From JAURVT01 sp049059935 (GTDB taxonomy: Bacteria > Actinomycetota > Actinomycetes > Propionibacteriales > Nocardioidaceae), in the NCBI RefSeq assembly GCF_049059935.1, contig NZ_JBMGQR010000065.1:1-24625 (forward strand): a DNA stretch of 24,625 nt, given 5' to 3'. The number at the start of each line of letters is the position of its first letter. Position 1 is the first letter of the stretch. Both the position numbers and the translations under genes were made by a program. The notes below the pieces were generated by a model. That model was not told the DNA's origin, made no database searches, and worked only from the letters and a program-made list of their open reading frames with translations. Below, piece by piece: positions 22,976 through 24,625 of this stretch.

Positions 22976-23506
22976 TCACTGGTGGACGGGGCGGGGGATG
23001 CTGCTGTTGGCAATTCGGTTCTCGGCGTCGATCATCCAAGCGAGCTGCTCCAGGCGCTCCAGGAAGCCGTGCAGCAGGTCGGCGGTGGTGGGGTCCTCGG
23101 CGTCCACGTCGTCGTGGACGCGGCGGGCGGTCCCGGCGACGGTGTAGATCGCCTGGGTGATGAGGTCGACGGTGTCGGCCGTGTCGACCTCATCGGCGGG
23201 GAACGTAGGCAGTCCCGAACGGTGGGCGACCGTGGCAGCGCGCGCATCGGGGGTCACGTAGAGCGCGCGCATGCGCTCGGCCAGGTCGTCGGAGAAGCCA
23301 CGCGCGGCGTCGACGACTTCGTCGAGCTGCAGGTGCAGGTCGCGGAAGTTCTTGCCGACCACGTTCCAGTGCGCCTGCTTGCCCTGGATGTGCAGGTCGA
23401 CCAGCTCGACCAGCACCTGCTGAAGATGTCCGGCCAACGCCGGCGAAGCCTTGAAGGGCGGGTGAGCCTCGTGGGTCTTGCTGCGGTCGTCGCGAACCTG
23501 GGTCAT
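22976..23506 (-). CDS. dps: Dps ferritin-like DNA-protection protein
   Basis: 176 residues from ATG 23506 (GAGGAG upstream), the usual Dps length. Ferroxidase-site residues follow the E. coli spacing: H46 (QAHWNVVG), H58, D62, D73 and E77. Dps forms a 12-subunit shell that oxidises and stores iron with hydrogen peroxide and shields DNA. The N-terminal tail (MTQVRDDRSKTHEAHPP) is short and polar, possibly DNA-contacting. A perfect palindrome lies about 50 bases upstream and may be its operator. The gene is of core type and may mark the end of the island. Confidence 0.95.
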   Translation of the reverse strand: MTQVRDDRSKTHEAHPPFKASPALAGHLQQVLVELVDLHIQGKQAHWNVVGKNFRDLHLQLDEVVDAARGFSDDLAERMRALYVTPDARAATVAHRSGLPTFPADEVDTADTVDLITQAIYTVAGTARRVHDDVDAEDPTTADLLHGFLERLEQLAWMIDAENRIANSSIPRPVHQ

Positions 23507-24026
23507 GACTCTCCTCGGGTTTGCCGGCGGCATCGCGGCCGCCGGTGCAATTGTCTGGACTGATTCCAGACTAGGGATCTGCGGAGGCCCCGCAAGCGTG
23601 GCGAGGCTTGCCTGGGTGGGTCTGGTTCGGGCGACTCCAGTTACCGGCAGAACGCCATGTGACTGTGGCGGCTTCGACGTTGCAGCCCGCAGCTGGGTCT
23701 GCCAGTGAGCAGCCGACACAGGACGACGCTTGCGGGTGCTGTCCGTTGGCCGCGACGTGAGGTTGAGCGTAGGTGATCGCGTATGGGGCGTTGTATGTCG
23801 CGGCTGTCAGTGCTGCCGGCCGCTGCAAGAGGCAGGGTGCGGCGGGCAAGTCCGGGTGGTGTCGCCACACCAGAGGTGGGCGCGGGGGCGGAAGGCATCG
23901 GGCCCGGTGCAGCGCGGCGTCCCCGGCCGAACGGTCCTTCTACCTAGTCTGAGGAGACCTTCGACCTTGGCGGGACCGAATGACTGCTGCCTGCAATGCC
24001 CCCACGCACCTCACCGGTGGCGTGCG
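23507..24026. other. Divergent intergenic region between dps and dnaB
   Basis: The region holds the dps promoter on the minus strand, the palindrome at 23553-23571 and the leader of dnaB on the plus strand. Open frames here are short, overlap and lack domains. A CACCGGTG core lies just before dnaB (24012-24019). No tRNA or attachment-site-like repeat was seen. Confidence 0.45.
23553..23571. promoter_or_regulatory. 19-bp palindrome upstream of dps
   Basis: GTCTGGACTGATTCCAGAC has perfect 7-base arms and a 5-base spacer and sits 47 to 65 bases upstream of the dps ATG. Its size and symmetry resemble binding boxes of Fur- or DtxR/IdeR-type metal regulators, but the sequence matches neither consensus well. 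The regulator is unknown. Confidence 0.55.
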
Positions 24027-24625
24027 ATGACCCCCACCTCACCTGAGCCGCTGTCCCTGCAGCTGGTGGGGGAGGAGGGCCACCACATCAGTCCGCTCGA
24101 CCGCACGCCGCCGCAGGACAACGGCGCGGAGCAGTCGGTGCTGGGGGCGATGCTGCTGTCCAAGGACGCCATCGCCGACGTCGTCGAGCAGGTCAAGGGC
24201 GGCGACTTCTACCGTCCGGCGCACGAGACGATCTACGACGCGATCCTCGACATGTACTCCCGCGGCGAGCCGGCCGACGCCGTCACGATCTCGGCCGAGC
24301 TTCAGCGCGCCGGTGAGCTGGCGCGCATCGGCGGGGCCCCGTACCTGCACACGCTGGTCTCGCAGGTCCCGATCGCGGCCAACGCGGGCTACTACGCGCA
24401 CATCGTGCGCGAGAAGGCGATCCTGCGGCGGCTGATCGACGCGGGCACCAAGATCGCCCAGATGGGTTTTGCCGGCGAGGGCCAGATCGACGACGTCGTC
24501 GACGCCGCCCAGTCCGAGGTCTTCGCGGTCACCGAGGCCCGCACCTCTGAGGACTACGCGCCGCTGTCGGACATCATGGAGGCCACCTTCGACGAGCTCG
24601 AGGCGATCGGCGCCCGTGACGGGCA
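24027..24625 (+). CDS. dnaB: Replicative DNA helicase DnaB, N-terminal part
   Basis: 199 codons from ATG 24027 to the window end. RTPPQDNGAEQSVLGAMLLS, then DFYRPAHETIYDAILDMYSR and ANAGYYAHIVREKAILRRLI, are hallmarks of the DnaB N-terminal domain that binds primase and neighbouring subunits in the hexamer. The RecA-like motor domain lies beyond the window. Only a weak purine stretch precedes the ATG. Full-length DnaB exceeds 450 residues, and actinobacterial copies may contain inteins, which cannot be judged here. It marks chromosomal core sequence. Confidence 0.96.
   Translation, partial: MTPTSPEPLSLQLVGEEGHHISPLDRTPPQDNGAEQSVLGAMLLSKDAIADVVEQVKGGDFYRPAHETIYDAILDMYSRGEPADAVTISAELQRAGELARIGGAPYLHTLVSQVPIAANAGYYAHIVREKAILRRLIDAGTKIAQMGFAGEGQIDDVVDAAQSEVFAVTEARTSEDYAPLSDIMEATFDELEAIGARDG

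Noticed and set aside
23641..23898. Short minus-strand frame upstream of dps
   Set aside because: Low-complexity composition, no ribosome site, and it lies in promoter DNA.

Overview
The window is GC-rich DNA with actinobacterial features: strong G/C bias at third codon positions, frequent GTG starts, and ATGA/GTGA gene overlaps. I place it in Actinomycetota, possibly Nocardioides/Aeromicrobium-like; the genus is a guess from protein flavour. The right edge holds the start of the replicative helicase gene dnaB, so the window is probably chromosomal. Much of the middle looks like an integrated plasmid or plasmid-derived island.

Layout, left to right. (1) Positions 1-2458, minus strand: an H-NOX (haem nitric-oxide sensor) gene overlaps a GAF-GGDEF-EAL gene, a compact NO to c-di-GMP module. 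(2) 2778-4353: a MarR regulator diverges from a quinone-oxidoreductase gene cut off in its NAD(P)H-binding motif. It is fused to scraps of a solute-binding protein and a decayed EAL gene, beside a DUF1059 gene with an ATA start. (3) 4475-7495: an acetyltransferase-like gene and a membrane GGDEF-EAL protein. (4) 7931-11569, minus strand: ParA, a ribbon-helix-helix (RHH) partition protein and three unknown genes, preceded by a 12-bp-periodic repeat array that is the likely partition site. (5) 11570-13930: sparse, partly decayed DNA with an excisionase-like helix-turn-helix (HTH) gene. (6) 13936-17075, plus strand: a membrane diguanylate cyclase, a Cys-rich protein and a DUF1059-EAL pair. (7) 17130-21196: a plasmid-replication-like HTH/zinc-ribbon protein, a small RHH-like protein, an Xre/MbcA-type antitoxin-like protein and an Orc1/Cdc6-like ATPase. 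(8) 21711-22790: a second membrane diguanylate cyclase, paralogous to the one in (6). (9) Dps and the start of dnaB.

The unifying theme is cyclic-di-GMP. Five apparently intact GGDEF/EAL proteins and one EAL relic lie within 23 kb, interleaved with plasmid partition, replication and addiction-type genes. Their inputs look different: NO through H-NOX, a GAF ligand, two membrane sensor types, and a small Cys-containing DUF1059 partner. Inference: a mobile or formerly mobile element has gathered or carried a c-di-GMP signalling set into a site next to dnaB. I saw no tRNA, rRNA, CRISPR array or intact transposase.
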